Origin: Dyadobacter sp. CECT 9275
Lineage (GTDB): Bacteria; Bacteroidota; Bacteroidia; Cytophagales; Spirosomataceae
Direction of reading: 5' to 3'
DNA: 64,000 bases
Assembly: GCF_907164905.1 (NCBI RefSeq)
Contig: NZ_CAJRAF010000001.1
Location: 1,709,001-1,773,000, forward strand
Position 1 is the stretch's first letter, and each line of letters starts with the position of its first letter. Below, in pieces: positions 8,521 to 16,632 of the stretch. The notes beneath the pieces are model-generated. The model was not told the DNA's origin, did no database searches, and was given only the letters and a program-made list of their open reading frames with translations. Made by a program: the position numbers and the translations under genes.

Positions 8521-9090
8521 TTAAAACCACCGGGCCTTACATTTAGGGCAACGCCTCAGGTGTTCGGCATCATTCCAGGTAAGCCATTCATAATCACGCA
8601 ATGGCTGCTTGCAGGAAGGACATACCCACATCCTGCGCATGTCTTCTTTTAACTTTACACGCCTGCCTTCCAGGTTGTAGTGGTTGGCTGCCCATAACAT
8701 GATGATCCGCCCGATGTACGGGATGGCCAGGAGTACATCTATTTTCTTTTGAGACTGAAGAATGCTGATCCGCTCTGTTTCAAGGGTATCCCATACTGGG
8801 CGCAGCTCCTGAAATTCAGCGGAAAAGTCATCCGGTTTTTTATTGAATCTGAATATTTTACGGGGGTCCAGGGCAACCTTGCCCAATGTAATGCTGCTTT
8901 CGCCGGTGATCAGGGTTTTTCTGACCCTCATCCCGTCCACATAGGTACCGTTAGAGGAGTCATTGTCTTCCAGCTCCGCAGTATTTTCGTTTCCTAGAGT
9001 AGCAACAGCGTGATAGTGGCTCACGCTAAGGTCATCAATTACAATATCATTATCCGGTTTCCGGCCTATCCGAAGTACCTGCGTTTTCAT
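8521..9090 (-). CDS. FHA domain protein with C-terminal zinc ribbon
   Basis: Predicted FHA-domain protein, 189 residues. The FHA domain is N-terminal: GRKPDNDIVI (9-18), VSHYHA (23-28), SSNGTYVDG (45-53). The usual SRxHA motif reads S-H-Y-H-A here, so the Arg that normally contacts phosphate is replaced by His25. A moderately hydrophobic stretch at about 120-140 (LLAIPYIGRIIMLWAANHYN) could be an amphipathic or membrane-associated helix. A zinc ribbon closes the protein, C157-x2-C160 and C181-x2-C184. Domain order is reversed relative to the other FHA protein of the operon. It follows the anti-sigma-like gene by 30 bp. It probably binds a phosphorylated partner in the kinase system, though the His substitution leaves binding strength open. 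Confidence 0.87.
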   Translation of the reverse strand: MKTQVLRIGRKPDNDIVIDDLSVSHYHAVATLGNENTAELEDNDSSNGTYVDGMRVRKTLITGESSITLGKVALDPRKIFRFNKKPDDFSAEFQELRPVWDTLETERISILQSQKKIDVLLAIPYIGRIIMLWAANHYNLEGRRVKLKEDMRRMWVCPSCKQPLRDYEWLTWNDAEHLRRCPKCKARWF

Positions 9091-9120
9091 AAAAGAGGGG
9101 GCAAATTTGTTCCAGTAAAA

Positions 9121-9849
9121 TTATATTAAAGGTGTGATTTTATCTGTTTTTTGGATGACATAAACCTTCCGCCCGATCCATAGTTTGTATATTCCGGTGT
9201 CCCGGTCATACTGGAGCGTAATTTTTTCACCTTTTTCAGACAGAGTATCGGAGTACAATTCGATAACGGCATTAAACCGGTAGTGAAAATGGTACTTAGG
9301 TTTTCTGATGATCACTACATCAATAAATTTTTTATCCTGTAATACAGGTTTGTCGTTTAAGGTACTCCATGTAAGAAACGGAACTCTGAAGGCCTCGTTT
9401 TTTCCGTTAAGCCTTATCCCCATCTGCTCACCTATCATATCAGAAGGTTTTTTCAGAACGGTCCAAACGCCAATGATCGTGATTGCAATGGAAGCAGCGA
9501 TGGCCATGTAAGACCAATTTCCCCAGTTTACCCGAAGTACTTTTTCTTTTTTCTTTTCGGACGGAATGTTTTCCTGGCTGTTGAGAACCGGTATTTTGTC
9601 TTCTTCCTTCATTCCTTCTTCCTCCATCAGGCTGAGGTGAAATTTATCAAACATACTACGAAGGGATGCCTGTTCTCCCTGGTGCACAATCAGGTTTCGC
9701 ACCGCAAGCTGAGCTTCCACTTCCAGGCGGAAGTCGGGGTCTAGTGCCATGGAATTTTCAAAATCTTTACGTTCGCCGGGAGGTAACACTTCGTCCAGAT
9801 AGCGGTCTATCCATTCGGATTTATTTTCATCGTCTGTCATATCCTTCAT
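9121..9849 (-). CDS. Membrane anti-sigma-like protein
   Basis: Probable regulator of the ECF sigma factor encoded just upstream; 242 residues from the chosen ATG at 9849. That start overlaps the sigma stop as ATGA, typical of sigma/anti-sigma pairs; the frame itself is open further upstream inside the sigma gene. The N-terminal 70 residues (EWIDRYLDEVLPPGERKDFE) follow the anti-sigma/zf-HC2-like pattern of short helices ending in a Pro-rich turn, but the zinc-binding His/Cys residues are absent. One membrane helix follows (about 112-130, SYMAIAASIAITIIGVWTVL), then a beta-rich domain of about 110 residues that would be periplasmic. The topology fits a signal-transducing anti-sigma factor. I see no sequence feature proving sigma binding, so the role rests on position and architecture. 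Confidence 0.8.
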   Translation of the reverse strand: MKDMTDDENKSEWIDRYLDEVLPPGERKDFENSMALDPDFRLEVEAQLAVRNLIVHQGEQASLRSMFDKFHLSLMEEEGMKEEDKIPVLNSQENIPSEKKKEKVLRVNWGNWSYMAIAASIAITIIGVWTVLKKPSDMIGEQMGIRLNGKNEAFRVPFLTWSTLNDKPVLQDKKFIDVVIIRKPKYHFHYRFNAVIELYSDTLSEKGEKITLQYDRDTGIYKLWIGRKVYVIQKTDKITPLI

Positions 9850-10412
9850 GCGTAGAATTGTTTCAAAGTAATTGCCGCTAAGTGTCTGGCAGTACCCATA
9901 CACTTGTTTTTCTGGCTTTTTGCCGAATTGGCGTCCGCGTAGCCCAATTCTTTTGCAATCTGAATCATCGAAAGTTTGTCATAATAATAGGCCCGAAGCA
10001 GATCTCTGCATTTTTCTCCTATCTTGCTCATTACTTTTTCCAAAGCATCCGGGTAGGGTGATTCTGTTTCTTCTTCCAGTACTGCGCCTTCCGGCTCGTC
10101 ACCAAAGCCGGTTTCGATCATTCTGCCTTTTTTTCTTAACCTGTCGATCCATTTGTAATAGCAGATCGAATAGAGATAGGTCGACAGCTTGCTGTTCAGC
10201 TGATCCAGCTTCCCTTTCTTAATCTGTAACACAACTTCTATCATGGATTCCTGGTATACATCTTTTGCATCGTCGGCATCGCCGCTGTTTTTGTAAACAA
10301 GGTTTTGTATCCGGCCAAAATTTTCTTTGTAAAAAATGCTGATGGCTCTTTCGTTTCCATCTTTGATAGCCTGAATGAGGGGTAAATCCGGGAAGCCAAT
10401 TTCTGTTGTCAT
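9846..10412 (-). CDS. ECF sigma-70 family RNA polymerase sigma factor
   Basis: Extracytoplasmic-function sigma factor, 188 residues from the ATG at 10412; a GTG five codons upstream is possible but less likely. Region 2 is visible at about residues 22-90: FYKENFGRIQNLVYKNSGDA, DVYQESMIEV, then LSTYLYSICYYKWIDRLRKK, the canonical ECF region 2.3/2.4. Region 4 covers about 130-180 (KCRDLLRAYYYDKLSMIQIA, ELGYADANSAKSQKNKCM) with the helix-turn-helix. It heads the minus-strand operon that continues through anti-sigma, FHA, phosphatase, kinase and caspase genes. It therefore probably controls the operon, itself and perhaps distant genes. In Bacteroidota such pairs answer envelope or nutrient signals; the signal here is unknown. 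Confidence 0.93.
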   Translation of the reverse strand: MTTEIGFPDLPLIQAIKDGNERAISIFYKENFGRIQNLVYKNSGDADDAKDVYQESMIEVVLQIKKGKLDQLNSKLSTYLYSICYYKWIDRLRKKGRMIETGFGDEPEGAVLEEETESPYPDALEKVMSKIGEKCRDLLRAYYYDKLSMIQIAKELGYADANSAKSQKNKCMGTARHLAAITLKQFYA

Positions 10413-10761
10413 AAGTAAGTCGAACACACAGGGGGATAGTCACTTATAAATTTAGAAAAATATTTTATCTCCCTCAATCATTTAATATTATAAAAGTGTC
10501 AATATGTAGCCGATGTGTAACTTATAGCGATGATCATTCACGTTAGAGATGGGTGGTCGGGGATTATACCCGGAAATTCGCTGAGGTAACAGAAAGGAGC
10601 CCAAACTGTTTGCCACGATGTCGGAATAATCCGTAAGTTGCTGATATAAAAAGAATAATAATGTACCGCTGTACGGCGGCTGAAAGTAATAAACCGTTGC
10701 CGGACCAGCGTAATAATCGTTAATTTGCGTAATCCTTAACAGAAAAATAATCAGCAGAAAT
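10413..10761. other. Divergent intergenic region, 349 bp
   Basis: It lies between the sigma factor gene (minus) and the NIF3-like gene (plus), so it must hold both promoters. A plus-strand candidate at 10697-10727 is given separately. On the minus strand no clean TAnnTTTG box was found ahead of the sigma gene. That would be expected if the operon is read by its own ECF sigma factor. An open frame on the minus strand (10805 to 10488) crosses this region but overlaps the NIF3 start and has atypical composition; I do not call it. Confidence 0.5.
10697..10727 (+). promoter_or_regulatory. Candidate promoter of the NIF3-like gene
   Basis: TTG (10697-10699), a 20-base spacer and TTAATTTG (10720-10727) fit the Bacteroidota pattern TTG-N(17-23)-TAnnTTTG with one mismatch. 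It lies 34 bp before the start codon. Confidence 0.45.
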
Positions 10762-11667
10762 ATGATGAAATCAGGACGCAGGGCATTTCTGGAAACCTTT
10801 ACCAAGGTGGCAGGCTCATCAGTATTAATAGGTTCTCAACTTCTGACAGCCATTCCCGTCCTAGGGGAGGTAAGGGGTAGCATGACGGTAGGGGAGGTGA
10901 TAGATCTGATTCTCAAAACAATTCCCGGCGCACCATTTTCCAAAACCGTTGATACCTTAAAATCGGGAAGTGCAGGACAGCCGGTTACCGGCATCGTCTC
11001 CACCATGTTTGCTACCGTGGAAGTGATTGAAAAAGCAGTGAAGCTTGGTGCTAATTTTATTATTGCGCATGAGCCTACTTTTTATAATCATGCGGACGAA
11101 ACCGCCTGGCTGGAAAATGATGCGGTTTTCCAGTATAAAAAAGCGTTGCTGGACAAGCATAAAATTGCGGTTTGGCGTTTTCATGATTACTGGCACACGC
11201 ACCAGCCGGATGGCGTACAAATGGGTGTGCTTACCTCGCTGGGCTGGGAAAAGTATTATGATGAAAAAAATCCGGCGGTGGTGACCCTGCCCGGGGTGTC
11301 TTTGAAAAACCTGACTACTCATGTGAAAGAAAAACTGGGTATTGCCACCATGCGAGTGGTGGGAGATCTGGCCCAGCCGTGCAAACGGATTCTGTTGATG
11401 CCAGGAGCATCCGGTGGACGGAATCAGATCGGTGCGATCATCAGGGAAAAGCCGGACGTACTCATTTGCGGAGAGGTGAGCGAATGGGAAACGGCGGAAT
11501 ACGTACGGGATGCCAGACGCAAGGGTGATAAACTGTCATTGATTGTTATGGGGCATTCTCCGAGTGAGGAGCCTGGTATGAAATGGCTGGAATCCTGGCT
11601 TCAGCCAAGGGTGCCGGGTATAAAAGTTTCACATGTGGAATCAGGCAGTCCGTTTTTGTTTGTATAG
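10762..11667 (+). CDS. NIF3-like dinuclear-metal protein with Tat-type leader
   Basis: Member of the NIF3/YbgI family, 301 residues, whose proteins form hexamers with a dinuclear metal site; a GTP cyclohydrolase-like or phosphatase-like role has been discussed but is unsettled. The core starts at about residue 40 (MTVGEVIDLILKTIPG). Metal ligands are visible in NFIIAHEPTFYNH (His-x-Glu in place of the usual HHP) and in DYWHTHQPDG, with a second set in the C-terminal CGEVSEWETAEY and VMGHSPSEEPG. The N-terminus SGRRAFLETFTKVAGSSVLI has a twin-arginine motif followed by a hydrophobic stretch, which suggests export, whereas family members are normally cytoplasmic. The gene is a single unit, divergent from the sigma operon and convergent with ctlX. 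Confidence 0.85.
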   Translation: MMKSGRRAFLETFTKVAGSSVLIGSQLLTAIPVLGEVRGSMTVGEVIDLILKTIPGAPFSKTVDTLKSGSAGQPVTGIVSTMFATVEVIEKAVKLGANFIIAHEPTFYNHADETAWLENDAVFQYKKALLDKHKIAVWRFHDYWHTHQPDGVQMGVLTSLGWEKYYDEKNPAVVTLPGVSLKNLTTHVKEKLGIATMRVVGDLAQPCKRILLMPGASGGRNQIGAIIREKPDVLICGEVSEWETAEYVRDARRKGDKLSLIVMGHSPSEEPGMKWLESWLQPRVPGIKVSHVESGSPFLFV

Positions 11668-11737
11668 GGCAGGGTTAGGGATGCAATGCAGGTTTGGTGT
11701 TGTTTCGTAGCCACGGCACAGGGGGGTAGTCATGCGC

Positions 11738-12694
11738 TCAGGCCCTTGGTAAATGAATTTCGGTCATCATACATCGGGCAGACCCTCCGCCGTTTCCTTC
11801 AATGACGGATAGATCGGTGTGCAGGATATTGGCATAGTCGCTGAGAGCGGTGCGTTGTTTTTGTGTAAGCGCTTCGTATGCCTGGGTGGACATCACCAGA
11901 AATTTGTCTTGCCTGGCGTTACGTACCATTAGCATATTTCCTGCAAAATGATGTACCTGGTCCAGCGTCAGTTCGATAATATATTTGTTGGTATCTTCCA
12001 GTGCAGTACGAACCAGGAGGCGTTCGTCGGGATTTTTGATGGCATCCAGGCAAACGACGGCAAAAATATCTCCCACACACATGATCACATTGGTATGGTA
12101 TATCGGCTTATTATTTTCGTCCGAAGCTGAAAATGGCACAATTTCGTACCCCATTATTTCGCCGAATTTTTCCAGAACTTCTATGTGGGTACGGGGCGAA
12201 AGACAGGCATAAGCAATTTTATAACGCCGGTCCAGCACCATACTTCCGGTACCTTCCAGGAATTTATCTTCCTGTTCGAAATACGTGAGGTCAATAATTT
12301 CTTCTACCTTAAAATCTTTTTTCAATGCCTCAATGATATCCGGCCTGCGTTCGTTCCTGCGGTTTTCGGCCATCATGGGGTACAAAATCACTTTTCCGCT
12401 TTGGTGAAATGAAATCCAGTTGTTGGAAAAAACAGCATCCGGACGGTCTTTTTCTTCATTATCATCAAATATATGCAAAGAGATACCTGCCTTTCGAAGC
12501 TGTGATACCATCAGGTCAAACTCTTCTCTGGCGCGATTCTGGGCAATCGTCATCGTTTCTTTAGCAAAATCCTCCTGCTGAAATTCATTGCTTTCGGCGG
12601 TCTGGGTATTAAATCCGAAATTCACCGGCCTGATCATCATGATCTGAGCGGTGGACTGAGGCTGTATCTGAGCCGTTGAGGTGATGACGCGCAT
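11738..12694 (-). CDS. ctlX: Citrulline-utilization hydrolase CtlX-type protein
   Basis: Hydrolase of the guanidino-group-modifying superfamily (arginine deiminase/amidinotransferase fold), 318 residues. The start MRVITSTAQIQPQSTAQIMM leads into MIRPVNFGFN, and the order of motifs (FSNNWISFH near residue 90, LEGTGSMVLDR near 150, CLSPRTH, then YHTNVIMCVGD) is that of the CtlX family. The catalytic Cys is near the C-terminus in GGGSARCMMTEIHLP. The family is linked to citrulline or arginine-derivative breakdown. It shares the strand with the arginine deiminase gene 75 bp upstream (in transcription order ADI then CtlX), so the two are probably one transcript for arginine/citrulline use. Cytoplasmic, no signal peptide. 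Confidence 0.88.
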   Translation of the reverse strand: MRVITSTAQIQPQSTAQIMMIRPVNFGFNTQTAESNEFQQEDFAKETMTIAQNRAREEFDLMVSQLRKAGISLHIFDDNEEKDRPDAVFSNNWISFHQSGKVILYPMMAENRRNERRPDIIEALKKDFKVEEIIDLTYFEQEDKFLEGTGSMVLDRRYKIAYACLSPRTHIEVLEKFGEIMGYEIVPFSASDENNKPIYHTNVIMCVGDIFAVVCLDAIKNPDERLLVRTALEDTNKYIIELTLDQVHHFAGNMLMVRNARQDKFLVMSTQAYEALTQKQRTALSDYANILHTDLSVIEGNGGGSARCMMTEIHLPRA

Positions 12695-12769
12695 AGTAGC
12701 AAAAGTTAGGTGCGAATAATTTCCGGCCTACCTGCAATTTAAGTTATTACTGAGCCGAATACAAACTTT

Positions 12770-14221
12770 TTAATCCCTGAGAACCGGCATGCTCATGCAA
12801 TGCGAACCGCCCCTGGCCCGGGATAACTCGGCCGAAGGCAGGGTGATAAACGTGTCGGTAAGGGTATCAGGCGATAGGTCATCGTTTTCAAAACGGAAGA
12901 TCAGTTCCGCGGCGCTAATGATATGAAATCCCCGTTCCCGGAAAGCTTCCAGGGTTTTATCATTACGGTCATAGCCGATCACCACGCCATTTTGTATGGC
13001 CAGTAAATTACAGGAATCGGTCCACTGCTCCCGCTCGCCAAAAGGAAATTCATTGTTTCCGGAATAAATAAACTGAACGTCGTCTTCGCAATTCAGATCA
13101 TTACGGCTGATATCCGTCAGCAGATCTTCCAGGTTTTCAATTTCGATGGGTTTGTGTTCATGGCCTTTGATAAACTGAAGTATCCTGAAGTCCTGCTGAG
13201 GCTCGGCAGGAGCAAAAAAATGAAGCACATCCCGTTTCTTAGCCTCGTCGCCGGTACGTGCCAGAGCGCCCAGCAGTACCCACATATTTTTCTTAACCTG
13301 CGTAAATAGGGTGTCGATATGCATGTAATCCCGTTTTTTAGGGATTTTGATGATCGTTATGGTATCTACAACATTTCTGTCAAAAAGTATTTTCATAACC
13401 TGCTGTGCAGCGTACACAGAGGTTCTTTCACTGCATCCGATCAGCAGATGCCTGGGTGCAACCATCATGACGTCTCCTCCTTCCAGTGTACAACGGTGGT
13501 AATCGCTGGCTTTTTCTTCATCGGGGAGCAAAAAATGCCGTTCGTTTTCCGGTATTTCTATGATATTTTCCCTGATATCCGCAAACATGGGATGATGAAA
13601 GAAAACAAACTGAGCCAGTATTGATTCCCTTGTTCTGGCAGCTTTCGCCGGTTTGTTCAGCAGGATGTGGTCGTTAATCACTATACCTATATCCCGCATG
13701 AAAATCAGGTTGGGCAGAGGAGCAAATAACATCCGCCTGTCCGGCAGCGAACCTGAAATGAAAATGGTGGCCAGTTCATTCGCATCGTACGCGGTTAGCG
13801 CTTCGTGAGTCTGAAAAGAACATTTTTCTATGCCACAAATAGCCGCGGTGAGTTTTATTCGTACAGACTCGTTTTCCAGAATCTCACCCAGCAGTTTCTG
13901 GATATCAATCACTTTGTCGGAGTTGAAATAGGACTCCGAACCGGGGATATAGAATTCCCGGGAGGTATCCGCGTCAATAGCTTTCAGTCTGCCTTTGATT
14001 TTGGCCGGATCCAGAAAATACAAAAGGAGTTTTACAAAATAGTCATATTCGGCACGGCGCATCGTGTCCAGATGTACGATATCTTCGAAGAGCCAATCCT
14101 GTGCTTTGGAGGGTACTACCTTGCCCAATCCACGGTCCGGACTGTGGATAAGCAACTTCCTGAGCCGTCCGGTTTCGGTGGAAACATTTATTCCTGAATG
14201 GTTTGAGGTATCTGTTTTCAT
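12770..14221 (-). CDS. Arginine deiminase family protein
   Basis: Predicted hydrolase of arginine to citrulline and ammonia, 483 residues from the ATG at 14221; 14 further codons are open upstream but do not look like the family. Visible motifs are RLRKLLIHSPDRGL at the N-terminus, FMRDIGIVIND (substrate carboxylate side), the H-E/G-D loop in LEGGDVMMVAPRH, HIDTLF with the catalytic His, and the catalytic Cys near the end in ARGGSHCMSMP. The protein is longer than classical ArcA (about 410) mainly through insertions between about residues 330 and 420, as in other Bacteroidota members. The downstream ctlX gene suggests a joint pathway. No arcB, arcC or arginine antiporter gene is in the window, so fermentation through carbamoyl phosphate cannot be claimed. 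Confidence 0.88.
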   Translation of the reverse strand: MKTDTSNHSGINVSTETGRLRKLLIHSPDRGLGKVVPSKAQDWLFEDIVHLDTMRRAEYDYFVKLLLYFLDPAKIKGRLKAIDADTSREFYIPGSESYFNSDKVIDIQKLLGEILENESVRIKLTAAICGIEKCSFQTHEALTAYDANELATIFISGSLPDRRMLFAPLPNLIFMRDIGIVINDHILLNKPAKAARTRESILAQFVFFHHPMFADIRENIIEIPENERHFLLPDEEKASDYHRCTLEGGDVMMVAPRHLLIGCSERTSVYAAQQVMKILFDRNVVDTITIIKIPKKRDYMHIDTLFTQVKKNMWVLLGALARTGDEAKKRDVLHFFAPAEPQQDFRILQFIKGHEHKPIEIENLEDLLTDISRNDLNCEDDVQFIYSGNNEFPFGEREQWTDSCNLLAIQNGVVIGYDRNDKTLEAFRERGFHIISAAELIFRFENDDLSPDTLTDTFITLPSAELSRARGGSHCMSMPVLRD

Positions 14222-14369
14222 ATGTTGATGACATTTGAACCGCCGGGTTGGGCAGATAACCATAATATATGGGGGCTATGGGAACATCCCTTCTCCGAAA
14301 ACGGTTTAACTCTTGTATGCATGCCGTTTATCCAATGGTATTGCATTTTAATATACGGGCAAAGGTTAC

Positions 14370-14377
14370 TACTTTTG
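14370..14377 (+). promoter_or_regulatory. Candidate -7 box of the suf operon
   Basis: TACTTTTG matches TAnnTTTG and lies 43 bp before sufC. A TTG at 14341-14343 is 26 bases upstream, longer than the usual spacing, so the -33 element is uncertain. Confidence 0.45.
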
Positions 14378-14419
14378 CGGTAAATTACCAAGAACTACAT
14401 ATTAAGTATAAATTTAGTT

Positions 14420-15178
14420 ATGCTCTCAATTAATGGATTGCGTGCCTCCATCGAAGGCAAAGAAATATTAAAAGGAATTAACCTGGAAGTGAAAGCTGGT
14501 GAGGTACATGCGATTATGGGCCCCAACGGTTCAGGCAAAAGTACTTTAGCTTCGGTTTTGGCGGGCAGGGAGGAATACGAGGTGACCGGTGGCAGTGTAA
14601 TATTCGACGGAAAGGAGTTACTCGAACTTGCCGCTGAGGAAAGAGCTGCCGAAGGGATTTTTCTTGCATTTCAGTATCCTGTGGAAATACCCGGGGTAAC
14701 GACCATTAATTTTCTTAAAACAGCCGTTAACGAAATCCGGAAATATAAAGGTGAAAACCCTCTGGATGCCGCTCAATTCCTGAAAATGGTAAGAGAAAAA
14801 GCAAAGCTGGTAAGTATGAATGATTCATTGCTGAAAAGGGCTTTGAACGAAGGCTTTTCGGGAGGAGAGAAAAAACGCAATGAAATTTTCCAGATGGCAG
14901 TGCTTGAGCCTAAGCTGGCTATACTGGATGAAACAGATTCGGGACTGGATATTGATGCGCTGCGTATTGTAGCAGAAGGTGTTAACTCGCTCAGGTCGCC
15001 GGACCGTTCTGCCATTGTTGTAACGCACTACCAGCGTTTGCTGGACTACATCGTTCCGGACTACGTTCACGTATTATACAAAGGCCGGATTGTGAAATCG
15101 GGACCGAAGGAGCTCGCGCTTGAACTGGAAGAAAAAGGTTATGATTGGATAAAAGCTGAGGTAGAGGCAGTTGGTTAA
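14420..15178 (+). CDS. sufC: Fe-S cluster assembly ATPase SufC
   Basis: ABC-type ATPase of the SufBCD scaffold, 252 residues, cytoplasmic. The Walker A is MGPNGSGKST (about residues 34-43), the Q-loop lies in FLAFQYPVEIPG, the signature is FSGGEKKRNE, Walker B plus catalytic Glu is LAILDETDSGLDID, and the switch His is in VVTHYQRLL. The FSGGEKKR signature and PVEIPGV segment are specific to SufC. It is first in the run sufC-sufD-sufS-helical gene-sufE-DUF59 on the plus strand, 57 bp before sufD. SufB, its usual upstream neighbour and scaffold partner, is not encoded in the window. Confidence 0.97.
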   Translation: MLSINGLRASIEGKEILKGINLEVKAGEVHAIMGPNGSGKSTLASVLAGREEYEVTGGSVIFDGKELLELAAEERAAEGIFLAFQYPVEIPGVTTINFLKTAVNEIRKYKGENPLDAAQFLKMVREKAKLVSMNDSLLKRALNEGFSGGEKKRNEIFQMAVLEPKLAILDETDSGLDIDALRIVAEGVNSLRSPDRSAIVVTHYQRLLDYIVPDYVHVLYKGRIVKSGPKELALELEEKGYDWIKAEVEAVG

Positions 15179-15234
15179 TAAATCTCTGCCAGTATCCTGC
15201 TGATCATTTATCATCACCCAATTTTAAGAAAAGA

Positions 15235-16551
15235 ATGAGTACCGAAACAATAGATTTAAAAACAAAGTTAGTCGCTGATTTTCAGGCGCGCGAGGCCGTC
15301 ATGAACGGGGAAGCGAGTTCTGCATTTCATCAGAAGAAACGTGCCGCCATTGCACGTTTCGACAAACTGGGATTTCCGACGATCAGAAATGAAGAATGGA
15401 AATACAGCAATGTAAAAGATCTGATCAGCGAGTCGTATCATTTCAATGCTGAAAGTACACTGTCTTCTGCCGATCTGGAAAACCTGAATATTCCTGATCA
15501 GGATGCCAACATTCTGTATTTCGTAAACGGGCACTACCGTCCAGAGCTCTCACAGCTCATTTCGTCATCGGAGTTTATCACGATTGATTCATTACAGGGT
15601 GCGTACAAAATAAATCCTGAGCTGGTAAATACCTATTTCAGCGAATTCAAAGAGAACCCCGATGCCTTCACAGCATTGAATACTGCTTTTGCACAAGATG
15701 GTGTTTTTATTCATGTGCCAGACAACCAGGCTGTTGACCACCCGGTTATCCTGCGTTTCGTATCCGATTCGCGGACACAGAATACGGGCAGCCAGCCACG
15801 TAACATTATTGCGGTTGGCAAAAATGCACAGGTAAAACTGGCCGAATCTTTCAGGACTCTGGGCGACCAGCGCTCTTTTACCAATGTGGTTACAGAAATT
15901 CACATGGGGCAGGATGCCAATGTTGAATATTACAAGGTCCAGAACGAGAGCAATATGGCGTATCATATAGGTACGACACAAGTTTATATGCTGGACCGCT
16001 CCCATTTTTATGCTGGGACGATTACGCTGAACGGGAAATTTACCCGCAATAATCTCAATATCCAGCTGGATGGAGAACGCTGCGAGGCGCATATGTACGG
16101 CCTGTATTTCCCGGACGGTACGCAGCATGTGGATAATCATACCGTTGCGGATCACATGAAGCCTAACTCTGAAAGCAATGAGTTGTACAAAGGAATTCTG
16201 AGGGACAAGTCGAAGGGGGTATTCAACGGGAAGATATTTGTAAGACCTGATGCGCAGAAGACCAATGCTTTCCAGTCTTGTAAGAACATTGTTTTGTCGA
16301 CCAATGCCACCATGAATACCAAACCACAGCTGGAAATTTATGCGGACGATGTCAAATGTTCGCATGGAACAACCACCGGGCAGATCGACGAAGAAGCGCT
16401 GTTTTACATGCGTTCGAGAGGGATATCCCGCCCGGAAGCGATGTCGTTGCTGATGTATGCCTTCTGTGCTGACGTAGTTTCTCAGATTAAAATTGATTCG
16501 ATCAGAGAATATCTGGAGGAAGTGATCGCTGAAAAGCTTTCGGAAAAGTAA
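15235..16551 (+). CDS. sufD: Fe-S cluster assembly protein SufD
   Basis: SufBCD scaffold subunit, 438 residues. The N-terminal helical part contains the SufD motif FPTIRNEEWKYSNV (about residues 47-60). The C-terminal half is the right-handed beta-helix typical of SufB/SufD, with VEYYKVQNES, GERCEAHMYGLYF, and the C-terminal KCSHGTTTGQIDEEALFYMR, whose Cys-His region faces SufB in the complex. The length and the EEWKYS motif separate it from SufB (usually about 480 residues). It works with SufC and SufB to build and release clusters. It is followed by sufS after 81 bp. Confidence 0.96.
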   Translation: MSTETIDLKTKLVADFQAREAVMNGEASSAFHQKKRAAIARFDKLGFPTIRNEEWKYSNVKDLISESYHFNAESTLSSADLENLNIPDQDANILYFVNGHYRPELSQLISSSEFITIDSLQGAYKINPELVNTYFSEFKENPDAFTALNTAFAQDGVFIHVPDNQAVDHPVILRFVSDSRTQNTGSQPRNIIAVGKNAQVKLAESFRTLGDQRSFTNVVTEIHMGQDANVEYYKVQNESNMAYHIGTTQVYMLDRSHFYAGTITLNGKFTRNNLNIQLDGERCEAHMYGLYFPDGTQHVDNHTVADHMKPNSESNELYKGILRDKSKGVFNGKIFVRPDAQKTNAFQSCKNIVLSTNATMNTKPQLEIYADDVKCSHGTTTGQIDEEALFYMRSRGISRPEAMSLLMYAFCADVVSQIKIDSIREYLEEVIAEKLSEK

Positions 16552-16632
16552 AGAAAACTGGGCGTGTTTGATCTGATGGGAGTTGCCTGGCCTATACCCT
16601 GCTGCCAGTTCCACCATTAACTTAGGTACTAT

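Noticed and set aside
3065..10412. Type VI secretion regulatory set (PpkA/PppA/Fha)
   Set aside because: Kinase, phosphatase and FHA genes are present, but no T6SS structural gene is nearby and the sigma, anti-sigma and caspase genes do not fit that locus type.
10488..10805. 105-codon minus-strand frame upstream of the NIF3 gene
   Set aside because: It overlaps the NIF3 start codon, covers the candidate promoter and is rich in residues expected from non-coding AT-rich DNA.
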